Assembly: GCF_002153605.1 (NCBI RefSeq)
Contig: NZ_JOPG01000005.1
Location: forward strand, 248,001 to 312,000
Reading direction: 5' to 3'
From: Acetobacter malorum
GTDB lineage: Bacteria > Pseudomonadota > Alphaproteobacteria > Acetobacterales > Acetobacteraceae
DNA length: 64,000 bases
The notes beneath the pieces are model-generated. The model saw nothing but the letters and a program-made list of their open reading frames with translations. It made no database searches and was not told the DNA's origin. This document shows positions 62,980 to 64,000 of the stretch, piece after piece (position 1 is the first letter of the stretch; each line of letters starts with the position of its first letter). Both the position numbers and the translations under genes were made by a program.

Positions 62980-64000
62980 ATGAAATTTACGCTTTCATGG
63001 CTGTATGACCATCTTGAAACCTCAGCCACGGTTGAGGAAATCTGCGCCAAGCTGAACCAGATTGGCCTTGAGGTTGAAGGGGTGGAAAACCCCGGTGCGG
63101 CGCTGGAGCCGTTCCTGACGGCCCGTATTCTGGAAGCCACGCAGCACCCGAACGCGGACCGCCTGCAGGTCTGCCGTGTGGATGCCGGACCGGGCATGAA
63201 TGATGTGCAGGTTGTGTGCGGTGCGCCGAACGCCCGCGCCGGTCTGGCGGTCATTTTTGCAAAGCCGGGCACCTATGTGCCGGGGCTGGATATCACCATC
63301 AAGGCAGGCAAGATCCGTGGGGAAGCCAGCGGCGGCATGCTCTGCTCCCTGCGTGAACTGGGTATGGGTGAAGATACTGGTGGCATTGCGGAACTGCCGG
63401 AGGATACGCTCCCCGGTCAGTCCTATGCTGACTTTGCCGGTCTGGACGATGTGGTGATTGAAATCGCCATTACCCCCAACCGTGGTGATGCACTGAGCGT
63501 GCGCGGGATTGCGCGTGACCTCGCCGCTGCGGGTCTGGGTACGCTGCGTCCGTGGATGGCCGAGGCTGTGGAAGGGACGTTTGAGTCCCCCATTACATGG
63601 GAAAATTCTTACCCGGAAGCCTGCCCGTGGGTGCTGGGGCGTACCATTCGTGGTGTGAAAAATGGTCCCAGCCCGGAATGGCTGCGCCGTAAGCTCGAAA
63701 CCATTGGTCTGCGGTCCATTTCCACGCTGGTGGATATTACCAATTACTTCTGTTTTGATCTTGGCCGCCCTCTTCATGTCTTTGATGTTAAAAAACTTTC
63801 AGGCAGCCGTCTGACTCTGTGTCACGGTGCCGGAGAGACTTTCAAGGCACTGGACGGACAGGACTATACAGTCACGCCGGATGACTGCGTGATTACCGAT
63901 GCTAACGGCGTGCAGTCCGTTGCCGGCATTATGGGCGGGGAAGCTTCCGGTGCGGATGAAGGCACGACGGACGTGTTCGTGGAATGCGCACTGTTTGACC
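62980..64000 (+). CDS. pheT: Phenylalanine--tRNA ligase beta subunit (partial, C-terminus outside window)
   Basis: The first 340 codons are present. MKFTLSWLYDHLETSATVEEICAKLNQIGLEVEGVEN is the N-terminal domain, followed by the tRNA-binding OB domain (FLTARILEATQHPNADRLQVCRVDAG ... VVCGAPNARAGLAV) and the B3/4 editing-domain region (EIAITPNRGDALSVRGIARDLAAAG). The window ends inside the protein. Start ATG 62980. Confidence 0.96.
   Translation, partial: MKFTLSWLYDHLETSATVEEICAKLNQIGLEVEGVENPGAALEPFLTARILEATQHPNADRLQVCRVDAGPGMNDVQVVCGAPNARAGLAVIFAKPGTYVPGLDITIKAGKIRGEASGGMLCSLRELGMGEDTGGIAELPEDTLPGQSYADFAGLDDVVIEIAITPNRGDALSVRGIARDLAAAGLGTLRPWMAEAVEGTFESPITWENSYPEACPWVLGRTIRGVKNGPSPEWLRRKLETIGLRSISTLVDITNYFCFDLGRPLHVFDVKKLSGSRLTLCHGAGETFKALDGQDYTVTPDDCVITDANGVQSVAGIMGGEASGADEGTTDVFVECALFD

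Overview
The window looks like the chromosome of an acetic acid bacterium (Acetobacteraceae, probably Acetobacter or a close relative). The evidence is a GC-rich alphaproteobacterial gene set, a three-gene molybdenum aldehyde dehydrogenase with a cytochrome c subunit (54745-58887), a mannitol-type polyol dehydrogenase, and alphaproteobacterial operons (gpmI-envC, lptF-lptG-lptD-surA-rsmA, minC-minD-minE, ftsE-ftsX, hslV-hslU). No taxonomic marker such as 16S rRNA is present and no rRNA or tRNA gene was found, so the genus is an inference.

Layout. 1-9344 runs leftward: an EnvC-type murein hydrolase activator (cut by the window edge), gpmI, threonine ammonia-lyase, greA, carB and carA. A divergent control region at 9345-9525 contains a perfect 21-bp inverted repeat. 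9526-17676 runs rightward: a YqeY/GatB protein, dnaG, rpoD, a GNAT protein, rpsF-rpsR-rplI and a cyclopropane fatty acid synthase. 17793-29324 runs leftward: rsmA, a SurA-like chaperone, lptD, lptG, lptF, an aldo/keto reductase, a porin and cysG. 29508-32025 holds an exporter-type ABC transporter overlapping a GntR regulator. The min genes (leftward), a GST and a YhiN-type flavoprotein (rightward), rsmI and an LpoA-like lipoprotein (divergent) follow, then a TPR glycosyltransferase, carD and a bestrophin (leftward) and S-formylglutathione hydrolase (rightward).

At about 43200-44530 the base composition drops sharply. This AT-rich islet holds two leftward genes with their own promoter-like sequence and terminator: a stand-alone 202-residue CHAT/caspase-like peptidase and a 160-residue helical protein I do not recognise. 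It is the only clearly accessory segment and the best candidate for an undescribed system, perhaps a protease-triggered defence or regulated-death module. That function is inference.

After the islet come ydcF-ftsX-ftsE (leftward), two small membrane-protein genes, a pair of overlapping histidine kinase genes, hslV-hslU-sufE (rightward), the aldehyde dehydrogenase operon and a mannitol dehydrogenase (leftward), and rpmI-rplT and pheS-pheT (rightward, pheT cut by the edge). Most of the window is housekeeping: translation, cell envelope assembly, division, carbamoyl phosphate synthesis and proteostasis. The aldehyde and polyol dehydrogenases point to oxidative metabolism of alcohols and sugars.
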